Assembly (NCBI GenBank): GCA_965219485.1
Contig: OZ244774.1
Coordinates: 930,001-994,000, forward strand
From: UBA8337 sp937907245
Lineage (GTDB): Bacteria > Pseudomonadota > Alphaproteobacteria > RS24
DNA length: 64,000 nucleotides
Direction: 5' to 3'
Shown here: positions 24,746 through 34,506 of the stretch, piece by piece
Position numbering within the stretch: position 1 is the first letter of the stretch
How the letters are laid out: every line of letters begins with the position of its first letter
Translations under genes and position numbers: made by a program
The notes under the pieces: generated by a model
Database searches by the model: none
Seen by the model: the letters and a program-made list of their open reading frames with translations, nothing else
Told to the model about the DNA's origin: nothing

Positions 24746-26119
24746 TTAGGCCTTTTCTTTGCCTCGCAGCAGGCTTTCGAACTGTTCTACGCCATCGGCC
24801 AATACAAACATCACCACATGGTCCCCAGATTTCAGCTCCAAGCCGCCGCGCGGCATGAGTAGTTCGCCTTTGCGCCAAACCGCGCCAACGCGCAATTTAT
24901 CGCCAAATTCAATATCGCGTAATTTCGAACCATTAACCGGCGATCCATCAACAATCTTCGCTTCCAAAACTTCGGCTAGCTCATCGCCAACCGCATGCAC
25001 CCGAACCACGTTTCCGCGGCGCACATGGCCCAAAACCGACGACACCGTAATGGCGCGTGGGTTAATAGCGACTTCCATGCCAAATTGGCCAGCTAGATTT
25101 TGGAAACTATTGTCATTGATTAAGCACAAGCCGCGACTGCAGCCTTCTTGCAAGGCCAACATGGTGGTCAGCACATTTACCTGGTCATCATTGGTTAAAG
25201 CCAAGACGAGGTCAGCTTCGCGCACCCCTGCCTCAGCCAAAATATCTGGCGACAGCCCACTGCCCCGCAAAACAATCGAGCGTTGCATTTTCTCGGCCAC
25301 AAAGCGTGCGCGGTCTTCATCGCACTCGATAAGACTTAACGCATAACGCCCCGTTTGGGCGTCTAGGGTTCGCGCCACTTGATAGCCAATGTTGCCGCCG
25401 CCCACCAAAATAATTCGGCGCGCTTCGCGTTCTTCATGACCAAAAATTTTCAACGTCCGTTCGGTGTCATCATTGGCGGTCACCAAAAAGGCTTCATCGC
25501 CAACCTGCATAGTGTCGTCGAAATCTGGCACATAAACGCGCTTGCCCCGACGGACGCCCACCACAATGGCGCGTAAATCTGGGAATAGACCTGTCAATTG
25601 GTTGAGCGGCGTATCGACGACCGGGCAATCTTCCTCAATGCTCACGCCAATCATTTCCGCCTTACCATTTACAAAGCTTGCGCTGTCGAACGCGCCCGGC
25701 AAAGCCAAACGACGCAGCACGGCTTCGGCCACTTCCGTCTCTGGCGAAATAATTACGTCGACGGGAATGCCCTCATCGGCAAACAGCCGCGCCCAACGTT
25801 TATGCAAATAATCACTATCGCGAACCCGCGCGATGGTCTTGCCAACATTAAAAAGAGTCTTCGCAACTTGGCAGGTCACCATATTCACTTCATCCGAAGC
25901 GGTAACCGCGATCAGGACATCGGCGTCCGCCGCGCCGGCCTGTTCAAGGACATCTGGATGGCCGCCGTGGCCCAAAATGGGTCGCACGTCGAGCGTATCC
26001 GTAATCCGCTGCATCAAAGACGCTTCACGGTCGACAACCGTGACGTCATTGCCTTCTCCGGCCAAATGGCGAGCAATGCCAAATCCGACCTGTCCGGCCC
26101 CACACACAATGACTTTCAT
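24746..26119 (-). CDS. trkA: Trk potassium transporter regulatory subunit TrkA
   Basis: TrkA is the cytoplasmic NAD(H)-binding ring that controls TrkH. The 457-aa chain has the standard duplicated RCK layout. The first Rossmann domain is CGAGQVGFGIARHL, and a TrkA-C domain follows near residue 140-220. The second Rossmann domain is VGGGNIGYQVARTL near 235, with a second TrkA-C domain at the end. It lies between ntrX (38 bp upstream) and trkH (4 bp downstream), matching the alphaproteobacterial ntrYX-trkAH order. It is probably transcribed with ntrYX. Confidence 0.96.
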   Translation of the reverse strand: MKVIVCGAGQVGFGIARHLAGEGNDVTVVDREASLMQRITDTLDVRPILGHGGHPDVLEQAGAADADVLIAVTASDEVNMVTCQVAKTLFNVGKTIARVRDSDYLHKRWARLFADEGIPVDVIISPETEVAEAVLRRLALPGAFDSASFVNGKAEMIGVSIEEDCPVVDTPLNQLTGLFPDLRAIVVGVRRGKRVYVPDFDDTMQVGDEAFLVTANDDTERTLKIFGHEEREARRIILVGGGNIGYQVARTLDAQTGRYALSLIECDEDRARFVAEKMQRSIVLRGSGLSPDILAEAGVREADLVLALTNDDQVNVLTTMLALQEGCSRGLCLINDNSFQNLAGQFGMEVAINPRAITVSSVLGHVRRGNVVRVHAVGDELAEVLEAKIVDGSPVNGSKLRDIEFGDKLRVGAVWRKGELLMPRGGLELKSGDHVVMFVLADGVEQFESLLRGKEKA

Positions 26120-26157
26120 GCGCCTTTACCTCGCTACGAATGAATAGCTTTCGCTAT

Positions 26158-27552
26158 CTATACGTGGCTTTTAGCATGATTACCGCCCGAAATACCAAGA
26201 GATTTCATTTTGCGGTGCAAGGCAGAACGTTCCATACCAATGAATTCTGCCGTTCTAGACACATTGCCAGAGAAGCGTTCAATCTGCGCAACCAGATAAT
26301 CATGCTCAAAACACTCGCGGGCATCGCGCAAAGGCAATGACATAATATGGCGTTGCTGCCCTACGTTCTCTGCCACATCGGTGTCGGATACAATCTCTTT
26401 GGGCAAATGGTCTAGGGTCAGAGCTTCACTGCCCGTCGCGTGACTGGTCAGCATCATATGCTCTACCGTATGGCGCAACTGACGAACATTGCCTGGCCAA
26501 TCATGCGATTGCAGAACAGCCAAAACATCCTCGCCCGCAACCCGCAAAGGCATGTTCATTTGCGCCGCCAGCATGGAGATGAAATAGTTCACGAGATACG
26601 GAATATCATCGCGCCTCTGGCTCAGCCCCGGAACATCTAGCGTCATCACATTAAGCCGGTGATATAAATCCTCTCGCATGTGGCCATCTTGAATACGTTT
26701 CTCAACATTTCCGCTACACGAAGACAAGACCCGCGCATCAATATTTACGCTTTCCTTACCGCCAACCCGAGTGATGGCCCCTTCAATCAACATTTTCAAA
26801 ATGGCTTTCTGTTGTTTTTGCGGGAATCTGCAAATCTCATCGAGATATAAAGTACCCCCATGAGCTTGCTCGATGAGGCCCGCCTCGACCTCCTCCGCTG
26901 CTTCATAGCCAAACAGCAAACGGTCAATTTGCTCTTCGGCGCCCTCCATCATGGCAGCATGTATGCCGATGAAATTATTGCTTGAGCGCGGTGAGCGTGA
27001 ATGCAATTGATGCGCCGCCGCCTCTTTACCCGAACCCGAAGGCCCAACAATCATCACGCGACTATTGGATTGCGCCAATTTATCAATCTTCGTGCTGAGT
27101 TGTTCCATGGCCGTTGCATTGCCAATCAGGGCAAATTGAACGGAAGCCCGACGTTTTAACTCAGTATTCTCGCGCAGCAAACGTGCCGATTCAATGGCAC
27201 GACGAGCCGTCACCAGCAATTTATCTGACTTAAAGGGCTTCTCAATATAGTCGTAAGCGCCACTTCGAATGGCCGTTACAGCGGTATCAATATTGCCGTG
27301 ACCAGAGATTACCACGACGGGCAAATCAGGGTATCGCTCGTTCAAAATACTCAAGACTTCAAGCCCATCCAGTCGGCTCCCTTGCAGCCAAACATCTAAA
27401 AGCACCATGGCGGGGCGCCTCTTGGTAATCTCTCGCAAGGCACTGTCGCTATCGAAAGCCACCCTTGCCTCATAGCCAGCATCCTCCAGAACACCTGCGA
27501 CCAAGTCGCAAATATCCCGCTCATCGTCAACGATTAGCACATCTCCAAACAT
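26158..27552 (-). CDS. ntrX: Response regulator NtrX
   Basis: NtrX is the response regulator partner of NtrY in nitrogen and redox/envelope control. The receiver has VDDE and the phospho-acceptor Asp53 (VLLDVWLQG). The AAA+ domain has Walker A GPSGSGKE and Walker B GGTLYLDE. The C-terminal Fis-type helix-turn-helix is NVSRTAEFIGMERSALHRKM. The segment between the Walker motifs reads LLFGYEAAEEVEAGLIEQA, so the sigma54-contact GAFTGA loop is missing, unlike in NtrC of this window. Its ATG overlaps the ntrY stop by one base. It probably regulates sigma70 promoters directly. Confidence 0.94.
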   Translation of the reverse strand: MFGDVLIVDDERDICDLVAGVLEDAGYEARVAFDSDSALREITKRRPAMVLLDVWLQGSRLDGLEVLSILNERYPDLPVVVISGHGNIDTAVTAIRSGAYDYIEKPFKSDKLLVTARRAIESARLLRENTELKRRASVQFALIGNATAMEQLSTKIDKLAQSNSRVMIVGPSGSGKEAAAHQLHSRSPRSSNNFIGIHAAMMEGAEEQIDRLLFGYEAAEEVEAGLIEQAHGGTLYLDEICRFPQKQQKAILKMLIEGAITRVGGKESVNIDARVLSSCSGNVEKRIQDGHMREDLYHRLNVMTLDVPGLSQRRDDIPYLVNYFISMLAAQMNMPLRVAGEDVLAVLQSHDWPGNVRQLRHTVEHMMLTSHATGSEALTLDHLPKEIVSDTDVAENVGQQRHIMSLPLRDARECFEHDYLVAQIERFSGNVSRTAEFIGMERSALHRKMKSLGISGGNHAKSHV

Positions 27553-29873
27553 TACAATTCCTCTAGTTTTTTCTTTAACCCAACCATTTTTTTACCCTTT
27601 GGCAATTTGGCCTTTTGGGTTTGCAGAGGAAATTCCATCTGCACTTTTGCGCCCGTCCCGCCAGACGAGATCCATGGCGCGTCATCAAGCGTTAGCTTGC
27701 CGCCGTGGTCTTCCATCACTTTCTTAACAATCGATAGGCCCAAACCAGTGCCTGCCTCGCGTGATGTATTATAAGGTTCTAATAAGGCATAGCGCTCGCC
27801 GTCGGGCCAACCTGGGCCGGTATCGGAAACCGTGATAACAACTTGGCTAAGGCCGGAGGTCACCGTTAGATCAATTCTCTTTTCGCCCGCTTGGCCATCC
27901 ATGGCTTCGGCCGCATTCTTTAAAATATTGGTCAGCATTTGGCTGATGAGACGTCGATCCCCATAAATCTCTATTTCATCCGGACAGATGACGCGGTACT
28001 CAATATCGCGAAAGGCGACCCGCTGCAGCAAGACCGCTTGCGAGACCACATTGCTCAAATCAAACGAGGCCATCACCGCCAAAGGCATGCGCGCGAACTC
28101 GGCAAACTCATCCACCATCCGTCCAATATCTTCCACTTGGCGAATAATCGTATCGGTGCATTTTTTGAAAATATCCGCGCTCTCGCCAATCCCATCGCCA
28201 TACCTAGACTGCAACCGCTCGGCCGATAGCTGAATGGGCGTAAGCGGATTTTTAATCTCATGCGCAATACGCCGCGCGATATCCGCCCAAGCCGCATTAC
28301 GCTGCGCCGTTAGCAAATCGGTAATATCATCAAAGGTAATAATCATGGCGCTATGCGCGCTATTCGATACGCCCATTACCGCAGCCGTGGCCTGAATGAT
28401 ATGCCCCTTTTTCGCCGCGTCTTGTCGGCTCACCTGCCCCGTCACCAACGTTTGGCGCATCTTCGCGCTTTCCACGAGCTCGGCGAACTCTGGCATCATT
28501 TCAGATATGTTTTTGCCGATAAGTTCCTCGGCTTGTTTTTCGTATAAGGCTTCCGCCGCTTCATTGGCGTGTTGGATGACGCCCTTATTATTCACCCCCA
28601 CAACGCCGGAAGACACGCCATGCAAAACGGTTTCGGTAAAGCGGGCCCGCAGGTCTAAATCTTTATGCGCTTCCATCAGGTCTTCTTGCTGCGATCCAAT
28701 CCGCTCGGCCATTTCGTTAAAGGTCGAGGCCAACTCCTCAATCTCATCATTGCCGCTCATTCTCTCGAAAGTAACGCGCGTTTTCAGCTCTCCCTCGCCA
28801 AGGCGGCGGGCCGCATAAATCAGTCGACCGATCGGCATCACAAGCCGGTCGGCCAAAGATAGCCCCAACCAAATGGCCGACAATAAAATGAGCAAAGTCA
28901 TAACAATATAAACCAAGGCAAACGTCAGCTGCGTTTCGAAACGACGCTTCTCCATAGCCGAGTAATCACGCACTGCAGCATCGGTTTGCAGCAATTGCTG
29001 CACCACATTTTGAGAGAGAATACGAGCGCCATAAAGGTAAAGGTTTTGCGCGCCATCGATTTTGCGCAAGGCCAATATTTGACCATTTCTTGCATCACTC
29101 ATAACCACAGTGGTTCGATCTGCCGCTACAAATGCTTCGCGCGGCGGCAGGCTAGTTAAAAACGTTTGCTCCTGCGAGGCCTGAAATATAACCCTACCCG
29201 CCTTATCGACAATTAAGGCCTGAGGCATTTTGCGCAAGCCAGCCTGGGCGCGTAAAAACTTAGTGAAGCGCTCAGGGTCTGTGGTTAAAAGGGACCGCGC
29301 TTGGGACAAATCTTTTGCCATGACCGTAAGGTCATTTTTCAAACCGCTGCTCTGCTCGCTGATATAGGCGTTCGCTACGGCGGTGGTATTGTTGATGATG
29401 GTTTTAGTGCGCGCAGAGAACCAATAATCTAGGCCTCGGCTCATGGTCACAATGGCAAATATGGCGACCAATATTGCCGGCAAAGTGGTGATAATCGAAA
29501 ACATCACCACCATACGCCCATGCATATAAGCCCCGGCCTTGCCCTCGCGCCGGCGGCGGCGCAACCGAAGCGCTTGCCCCAACAACACAAAGAACAACCC
29601 GGTGATGATAAACAAATTCATGGAGAGCAGGCTCCACACCACTTCCTGCGTGGGAATGATAGGCGTGAGATTACTCAAAACCAAATAAGTGAAAGTGCCC
29701 GTGGCCAACCCTAAAAGCGCCACACTTAAAGCTGTGTAGCGAGCCAAATGGCCCCAGCCCGTTCTAGCGAGGCGAGCCGAAACAGCATTTGAACGTGTGT
29801 GCGAATTTCGACGGTTTACGAAAGAACCATAATCAAAACGCAAATACTGTGTGAGCCACCGAAGGGCAAACAT
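27552..29873 (-). CDS. ntrY: Sensor histidine kinase NtrY
   Basis: NtrY is a membrane kinase that phosphorylates NtrX. The 773-aa chain has several N-terminal membrane spans: two near residues 40-90, one near 125, and one near 320 after a periplasmic sensor of about 170 residues. A HAMP domain follows (LADRLVMPIGRLIYAARRLG), then a PAS domain, then the H-box IAHEIKNPLTPIQLSAERL. The ATPase has N-box NILKNAAEAM, DTGPGWP and GTGLGLSIVKKV. The frame extends eight codons to a GTG; ATG at 29873 with TTGGAG just upstream is the better start. Stop and start overlap by one base with ntrX. metG ends 113 bp upstream. Confidence 0.94.
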   Translation of the reverse strand: MFALRWLTQYLRFDYGSFVNRRNSHTRSNAVSARLARTGWGHLARYTALSVALLGLATGTFTYLVLSNLTPIIPTQEVVWSLLSMNLFIITGLFFVLLGQALRLRRRRREGKAGAYMHGRMVVMFSIITTLPAILVAIFAIVTMSRGLDYWFSARTKTIINNTTAVANAYISEQSSGLKNDLTVMAKDLSQARSLLTTDPERFTKFLRAQAGLRKMPQALIVDKAGRVIFQASQEQTFLTSLPPREAFVAADRTTVVMSDARNGQILALRKIDGAQNLYLYGARILSQNVVQQLLQTDAAVRDYSAMEKRRFETQLTFALVYIVMTLLILLSAIWLGLSLADRLVMPIGRLIYAARRLGEGELKTRVTFERMSGNDEIEELASTFNEMAERIGSQQEDLMEAHKDLDLRARFTETVLHGVSSGVVGVNNKGVIQHANEAAEALYEKQAEELIGKNISEMMPEFAELVESAKMRQTLVTGQVSRQDAAKKGHIIQATAAVMGVSNSAHSAMIITFDDITDLLTAQRNAAWADIARRIAHEIKNPLTPIQLSAERLQSRYGDGIGESADIFKKCTDTIIRQVEDIGRMVDEFAEFARMPLAVMASFDLSNVVSQAVLLQRVAFRDIEYRVICPDEIEIYGDRRLISQMLTNILKNAAEAMDGQAGEKRIDLTVTSGLSQVVITVSDTGPGWPDGERYALLEPYNTSREAGTGLGLSIVKKVMEDHGGKLTLDDAPWISSGGTGAKVQMEFPLQTQKAKLPKGKKMVGLKKKLEEL

Positions 29874-29986
29874 ACGAACTCCAAAACTCCCACACACAAC
29901 GACACTGAAAAAAACCGCGGGCTCAGTTCAAGAGAATAAACGCATACTTGGCTTTCGCACAATCAAATGTTGCTAAAAAGACACAC

Positions 29987-31540
29987 TTATTGCGAGCTAT
30001 CTTCCATACTTATGAGGCGTGGAAACACACCTTGGGGGCTGGGTAAATCTTGCCCCGCCTTGAGGCGATGCTCGGGCCCAAGATTGGCAAACTCTCGCGC
30101 CGATGGCGCGACCGCTAAATAATCTAGCAGTTTGGCGGCCCCTTCTGGAATGACGGGTTGAAGTAAAATTGCGGCTTGGCGCACCAGCTCTGCCGTCACA
30201 TATAACACGGTGCCCATACGCTCAGGGTCTTCGGCTTTTAAAGCCCAAGGCGCTTGCCCGGCAAAATATCGATTGGCTTCAGACACAGCCTCCATCACCA
30301 AGGCCAAATAATTATGGATTTCATGGCCCTGCATCGCCGCATCCGTGCGCTGCCTCAAACCATCAAACAGCGCTAACACGGCCGTGTCCTCTTGGCTAAA
30401 GGCTTGCGGCACGGGCAGTTTTCCGTCGCAGTTTTTGCCAATCATCGACAGGCTCCGTTGCGCCAAATTACCAATGTCATTGGCCAAATCTGCATTCACC
30501 CGATTTACAATCGCTTCATCGCTGAAGCTGCCGTCGCGCCCGAAAGGCACTTCGCGCAAGAAGAAATAGCGCAGCGCGTCCACCCCGTAATGCTCGGCCA
30601 AGGTAAATGGGTCGAGAACATTGCCGAGTGATTTCGACATTTTCTCCCCCTTCACCGTCAAAAATCCATGCGCGAAAACCTGTTCTGGCAGCGGCAAATC
30701 AGCAGCCATCAAGAAAGCGGGCCAATAAACCGTGTGAAACCGGGTAATATCTTTGCCAATGACATGTAAGCTAGCCGGCCAAAAATCAGCATAGCGCCCA
30801 TCTTGATCGGGAAAACCCAATACGGAGAGATAATTCGTCAGCGCATCCATCCAAACGTAAACCACGTGCGATGGGTCATCGGGAACCGGCACGCCCCAAT
30901 CAAAGGCCGTGCGTGAAATGGATAGGTCGCGCAACCCACCTTTGAGAAAGGACATTACCTCATTACGGCGGCTTTCTGGCTGTAAGAACTGCGGATTAGC
31001 CTCAAAATGCGCCAATAACTTGTCTTCATAAGCCGATAGTTTGAAGAAATAACTATCTTCTTCCAGCCATTCGACCGGCGTGCCTTGCGGGCTCACCTTT
31101 TGGCCGTCGGGCCCTTGTGTCACTTCGCTTTCGGTATAAAACGCCTCGTCGCGCACCGAATACCAACCCGCATAACTATCTTTATAAATATCGCCATTGG
31201 CCGCAATACGCTTCCAAATCTCGCTCACAGACGCGTGATGGCGCGGCTCACAGGTGCGTATGAAGTCATCATGACTACAATTCAAGGCATCCGCCATATT
31301 GCGGAAGGCGGGTGTCAACTCATCCGCCAATTGTTGCGCCGATTTATCTTGAGCGCGCGCGGTTTGCAACATTTTCTGTCCGTGGTCATCGGTGCCCGTC
31401 GAAAAATAGACCGTCTCGCCGCTCAGCCGATGATACCGAGCAATCGCATCCGTGGCCATAATCTCATAGGCATGGCCAATATGGGGAGCCCCATTTGGGT
31501 AGGAAATTGCGGTAGTTATGAAAAACTTCTTATCTGACAC
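29987..31540 (-). CDS. metG: Methionyl-tRNA synthetase
   Basis: A class I aminoacyl-tRNA synthetase that charges tRNA-Met. The HIGH signature is PNGAPHIGHAYE near residue 15, and KMSKS lies in GEKMSKSLGNV near residue 298. The anticodon-binding helical domain follows. At 517 aa it is the short form without a C-terminal EMAP-like tRNA-binding domain. The inserted knuckle (YSVRDEAFYTE) lacks the zinc-binding Cys of the E. coli type. The start is GTG at 31540 with AGGAAA upstream. It is the last gene of a minus-strand run rlpA-dac-tmk-holB-metG with short spacings. Confidence 0.96.
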   Translation of the reverse strand: MSDKKFFITTAISYPNGAPHIGHAYEIMATDAIARYHRLSGETVYFSTGTDDHGQKMLQTARAQDKSAQQLADELTPAFRNMADALNCSHDDFIRTCEPRHHASVSEIWKRIAANGDIYKDSYAGWYSVRDEAFYTESEVTQGPDGQKVSPQGTPVEWLEEDSYFFKLSAYEDKLLAHFEANPQFLQPESRRNEVMSFLKGGLRDLSISRTAFDWGVPVPDDPSHVVYVWMDALTNYLSVLGFPDQDGRYADFWPASLHVIGKDITRFHTVYWPAFLMAADLPLPEQVFAHGFLTVKGEKMSKSLGNVLDPFTLAEHYGVDALRYFFLREVPFGRDGSFSDEAIVNRVNADLANDIGNLAQRSLSMIGKNCDGKLPVPQAFSQEDTAVLALFDGLRQRTDAAMQGHEIHNYLALVMEAVSEANRYFAGQAPWALKAEDPERMGTVLYVTAELVRQAAILLQPVIPEGAAKLLDYLAVAPSAREFANLGPEHRLKAGQDLPSPQGVFPRLISMEDSSQ

Positions 31541-31560
31541 TTTAATTTCCTACAATGGTT

Positions 31561-32667
31561 TTAAGCTGATTTCGTTTGAGTGATATCCGCCAAACTTGCG
31601 AACCATTCCATAATGGCTTGTTTTTTATCGAGGTTCAGCCCTTCGACTTGGCGCACCTGATGCTGAACTTTCTCCCATAGCGAAAGCGCCGATTCAAGCG
31701 GTAAATCTCCGCTTACAAGCCGATGGACCAGCTCGGCCTCTCCCTGGAATACGGGCTGGAATTCTTGCCCGGTCGATGCCGCGCGCACCACGCGGTGCAA
31801 CCAGCCGCTAAATAGATAGCAAAACAGCCGAAAGCTTCCTGGCTCACTGCGCGCGCCAAACCTGCCAGCCAGCCCATGCAGGGCCTCAATATCTAACTGA
31901 GGCAGACCCTCCAAAACGCCTACCATGTCGCGATAAAGGTCGAAGCCGCCCATTTCTGCCAACATAAGCGCTCGCCCCGCGCTGCCTTCAGCCAGAAAGG
32001 CGGCGGCGGCGGCTTCATTTTCATCCACCGTGTCTAACCGACCAGAGATAATTTGCTGCAGCTCTCCCTCGTTCAGCGCCCCAAACGCCAATTGTCGACA
32101 GCGCGAGCGTATGGTGTCCAAAACGCGACCAGGGTTGTGGCAAACGATGAGGAACAAACACTTTTCTGGCGGCTCTTCTATCAGTTTCAACAGCGCATTG
32201 ACGCCGCTCTTATTCATCTCATCAATACTATCGATGATGGCAATTCGCCAGCCTCCCCGAGAGGCACTCAGGCCAAAGGCCCTTTTCATCTCGCGCGTAT
32301 CCTCAACACTAATGTCGCCACGAAACTTCTCTGTTTTGACATTATAACGACGGTTCAACACGTAAAGGTCTGGATGCACGCTGTTTTCAATCAACCGTGC
32401 TTCTGGCGTATCGCTTACCGGGGAGAGCGATTGTATCGCTTGAGGGCTTTCGCTCGATAATAGCGCGCGGGCCACCATATAGGCAAAACTCGCCTTGCCG
32501 ATGCCCTCTGGGCCTGACAACAGCCACGCATGTGGCAAACGATTGCCTTGCAGCGCATCGAGAAAATCACTCTGCGCGCGCTCATGGCCTATCAACGCGC
32601 GGGTATAGCGCGGCGGATGGTCTCCGTCCACATCGGGAAGCGGTTCAGTAATCTCGGCTTGGCTCAT
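31561..32667 (-). CDS. holB: DNA polymerase III subunit delta prime
   Basis: A clamp-loader AAA+ subunit of 368 aa. HAWLLSGPEGIGKASFAY is a P-loop, NALLKLIEEPPEKCLFLIV is the core conserved in delta prime and gamma/tau, and DTIRSRCRQLAFG carries the SRC arginine-finger motif. Unlike gamma/tau, no zinc-binding Cys cluster is present between the P-loop and the SRC motif. The order tmk-holB-metG is common among bacteria and supports the call. It lies 24 bp after tmk and 21 bp before metG. Confidence 0.94.
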   Translation of the reverse strand: MSQAEITEPLPDVDGDHPPRYTRALIGHERAQSDFLDALQGNRLPHAWLLSGPEGIGKASFAYMVARALLSSESPQAIQSLSPVSDTPEARLIENSVHPDLYVLNRRYNVKTEKFRGDISVEDTREMKRAFGLSASRGGWRIAIIDSIDEMNKSGVNALLKLIEEPPEKCLFLIVCHNPGRVLDTIRSRCRQLAFGALNEGELQQIISGRLDTVDENEAAAAAFLAEGSAGRALMLAEMGGFDLYRDMVGVLEGLPQLDIEALHGLAGRFGARSEPGSFRLFCYLFSGWLHRVVRAASTGQEFQPVFQGEAELVHRLVSGDLPLESALSLWEKVQHQVRQVEGLNLDKKQAIMEWFASLADITQTKSA

Positions 32668-32690
32668 GCGCCTATCTAAGCGGAAACAGG

Positions 32691-33314
32691 CTAAAGTTTA
32701 AAGCGCTGCTTCATCTCGCCCTCAATTTGTTGCCATACGGCATCGAATGTATCTTCGGCATCCACCACGACGATGCGGTTTGGGCTCTCGGCAGCAAGGG
32801 CTAAAAAGCCATCTCGAACCTTGCTGTGAAACTCGGCTTGTTTTTTCTCAAAGCGCGCAGCTCCGCCGCGTTTTTCGGCTCGTTGCAGGCCGGCTTCTTC
32901 GCGCACATCTAGCAAAAACGTAACGTCTGGCAAAGTGTCGCCCACAGCTTTGGCTTGCAGCGGACGCACCATATCGAGGCCCAACCCGCCGGCAATGCCT
33001 TGGTAGGCCAAAGTGCTATCTAGAAAACGGTCGCAAATAACCCATTTTCCGGCCGCCAAGGACGGCTCAATCAGGCGGTTCACATGCTCAACCCGCGCCG
33101 CTGTCATCATCAGCAATTCAGAGAAAGGCGACCACCGATCGGGGTCCCCTTGAACTAAAAGATCGCGCAATTCTTCGCCCTGTTGCGTGCCACCCGGCTC
33201 ACGGGTTTCAACAACATCTAGACCTTTGCTGCGCAAAAACCCAGCCAAACGCACCGCCTGAGTGGATTTTCCACCGCCCTCGCCGCCTTCAAAACTAATA
33301 AACTTTCCGCGCAT
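32691..33314 (-). CDS. tmk: Thymidylate kinase
   Basis: Tmk phosphorylates dTMP to dTDP. The 207-aa chain begins MRGKFISFEGGEGGGKST, with the P-loop GGEGGGKS. It then has ETREPGGTQQGE (dTMP site), DRFLDSTLAYQG (the DR motif) and a LID region rich in Arg/Lys (EKRGGAARFEKK). Length and motifs are standard. The start codon lies one base after the dac stop, so tmk is transcribed with the D,D-carboxypeptidase and holB. Confidence 0.96.
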   Translation of the reverse strand: MRGKFISFEGGEGGGKSTQAVRLAGFLRSKGLDVVETREPGGTQQGEELRDLLVQGDPDRWSPFSELLMMTAARVEHVNRLIEPSLAAGKWVICDRFLDSTLAYQGIAGGLGLDMVRPLQAKAVGDTLPDVTFLLDVREEAGLQRAEKRGGAARFEKKQAEFHSKVRDGFLALAAESPNRIVVVDAEDTFDAVWQQIEGEMKQRFKL

Positions 33315-33315
33315 C

Positions 33316-34494
33316 TCAATCCCCTATAATCAAATAAACAAGGCTGGAAATAGCTCGGCCAATTGCATTGCCCTTACCGACATCTTCCGCCGCTACCAAA
33401 TCAATTTCTTGCGAGCTCAAGTCTGGCAAGGTCACTTTCAAAACGCCTAAACGGTCGCCTTTCGAAATCGGCGCCAATACAGGCTTTTCATAAGTCACCG
33501 TCGCCACCATTTTGCGTCGCCCGCTGCGCGGCGTCACAATATCAAAGCGCTTGTTCGTGGTTACTTTTACGCTCTCTTGGTCGCCGTGCCACACCGGAAA
33601 CTCGGCCACTTCTTGTCCCGCTTCCACCAATAAATCACGCTGGAAATTACGAAACCCATAGGTCATTAGCTTGCGCGCTTCGCGGGCACGTTCGCGTTTA
33701 CTGTCGAGCCCATTAATAACCAAAATAAGACGTCGACCATTTTGCTCGGCCGAAGCCACGAGCCCATAGCCAGACTCGGATGTATGCCCCGTCTTCAGGC
33801 CATCGGCGCCAATATTGGCATAGAGCAATGGGTTGCGGTTAGTCTGGCGGATTTTATTCCATGTAAAATCGCGCTCACTGAACAGCGGATAATATTTACT
33901 GTGATCGTTAATTAACGTCCGCGCTAATAGCGCCAAATCTCGCGGCGTTGTTTTATGTTCTGGGTCTGGCAGGCCCGTCGCATTGGTGAAATTCGATTTT
34001 GTCATGCCCAGCTCTTGTGCCCGCTCTGTCATGATTTGCGCAAAAGCAGTCTCACTTCCGGCAAGCCCTTCGGCCAAAGCTATGCAAGCATCATTGCCAG
34101 ATTGAATAATCACCCCACGCAAAAGATTACGAACTTCCACCCGCGAGCGCGCATTCAAGAACATGGTTGAACCACCCGAACCAGCCCCGCCGCGCCTCCA
34201 GGCATCATCGCTAACAAAAAACTTATCGTCTGGCGACACAGCCCCCGAGTCTAGCGCCTCGAAGGTCATCAACACCGTCATCAGCTTGCTCATACTGGCT
34301 GGGCTCATGCGTGCATCTGCATTTTTCTCGAGCAGCACAACGCCCGTCTGGGCATCCAGCATGATCGCATAATCCGCCTTGGTTTCGAGTGCCGAGGCTG
34401 GGCTTGGCGCCAAAAACCATAGACTGGCCAACACCACCACAGATAGGCGTATGTTTTGCGCCACGCCCAAAACTAGCTTTTGTAGATGATGCAT
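33316..34494 (-). CDS. Penicillin-binding D-alanyl-D-alanine carboxypeptidase
   Basis: A low-molecular-weight PBP (DacA/DacC/DacF group) that trims the terminal D-Ala from peptidoglycan pentapeptides. A signal peptide precedes residue 36. The active-site motifs are in order: SPASMSKLM (SxxK), SGNDACIAL (SxN) and LKTGHTSESGYG (KTG). A C-terminal all-beta domain of about 100 residues follows, and the last 20 residues could form a weak amphipathic anchor. The length of 392 aa is normal. It is placed between rlpA (12 bp upstream) and tmk, making a small cell-wall unit. Confidence 0.93.
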   Translation of the reverse strand: MHHLQKLVLGVAQNIRLSVVVLASLWFLAPSPASALETKADYAIMLDAQTGVVLLEKNADARMSPASMSKLMTVLMTFEALDSGAVSPDDKFFVSDDAWRRGGAGSGGSTMFLNARSRVEVRNLLRGVIIQSGNDACIALAEGLAGSETAFAQIMTERAQELGMTKSNFTNATGLPDPEHKTTPRDLALLARTLINDHSKYYPLFSERDFTWNKIRQTNRNPLLYANIGADGLKTGHTSESGYGLVASAEQNGRRLILVINGLDSKRERAREARKLMTYGFRNFQRDLLVEAGQEVAEFPVWHGDQESVKVTTNKRFDIVTPRSGRRKMVATVTYEKPVLAPISKGDRLGVLKVTLPDLSSQEIDLVAAEDVGKGNAIGRAISSLVYLIIGD

Positions 34495-34506
34495 TTCAGA
34501 AAGCTC

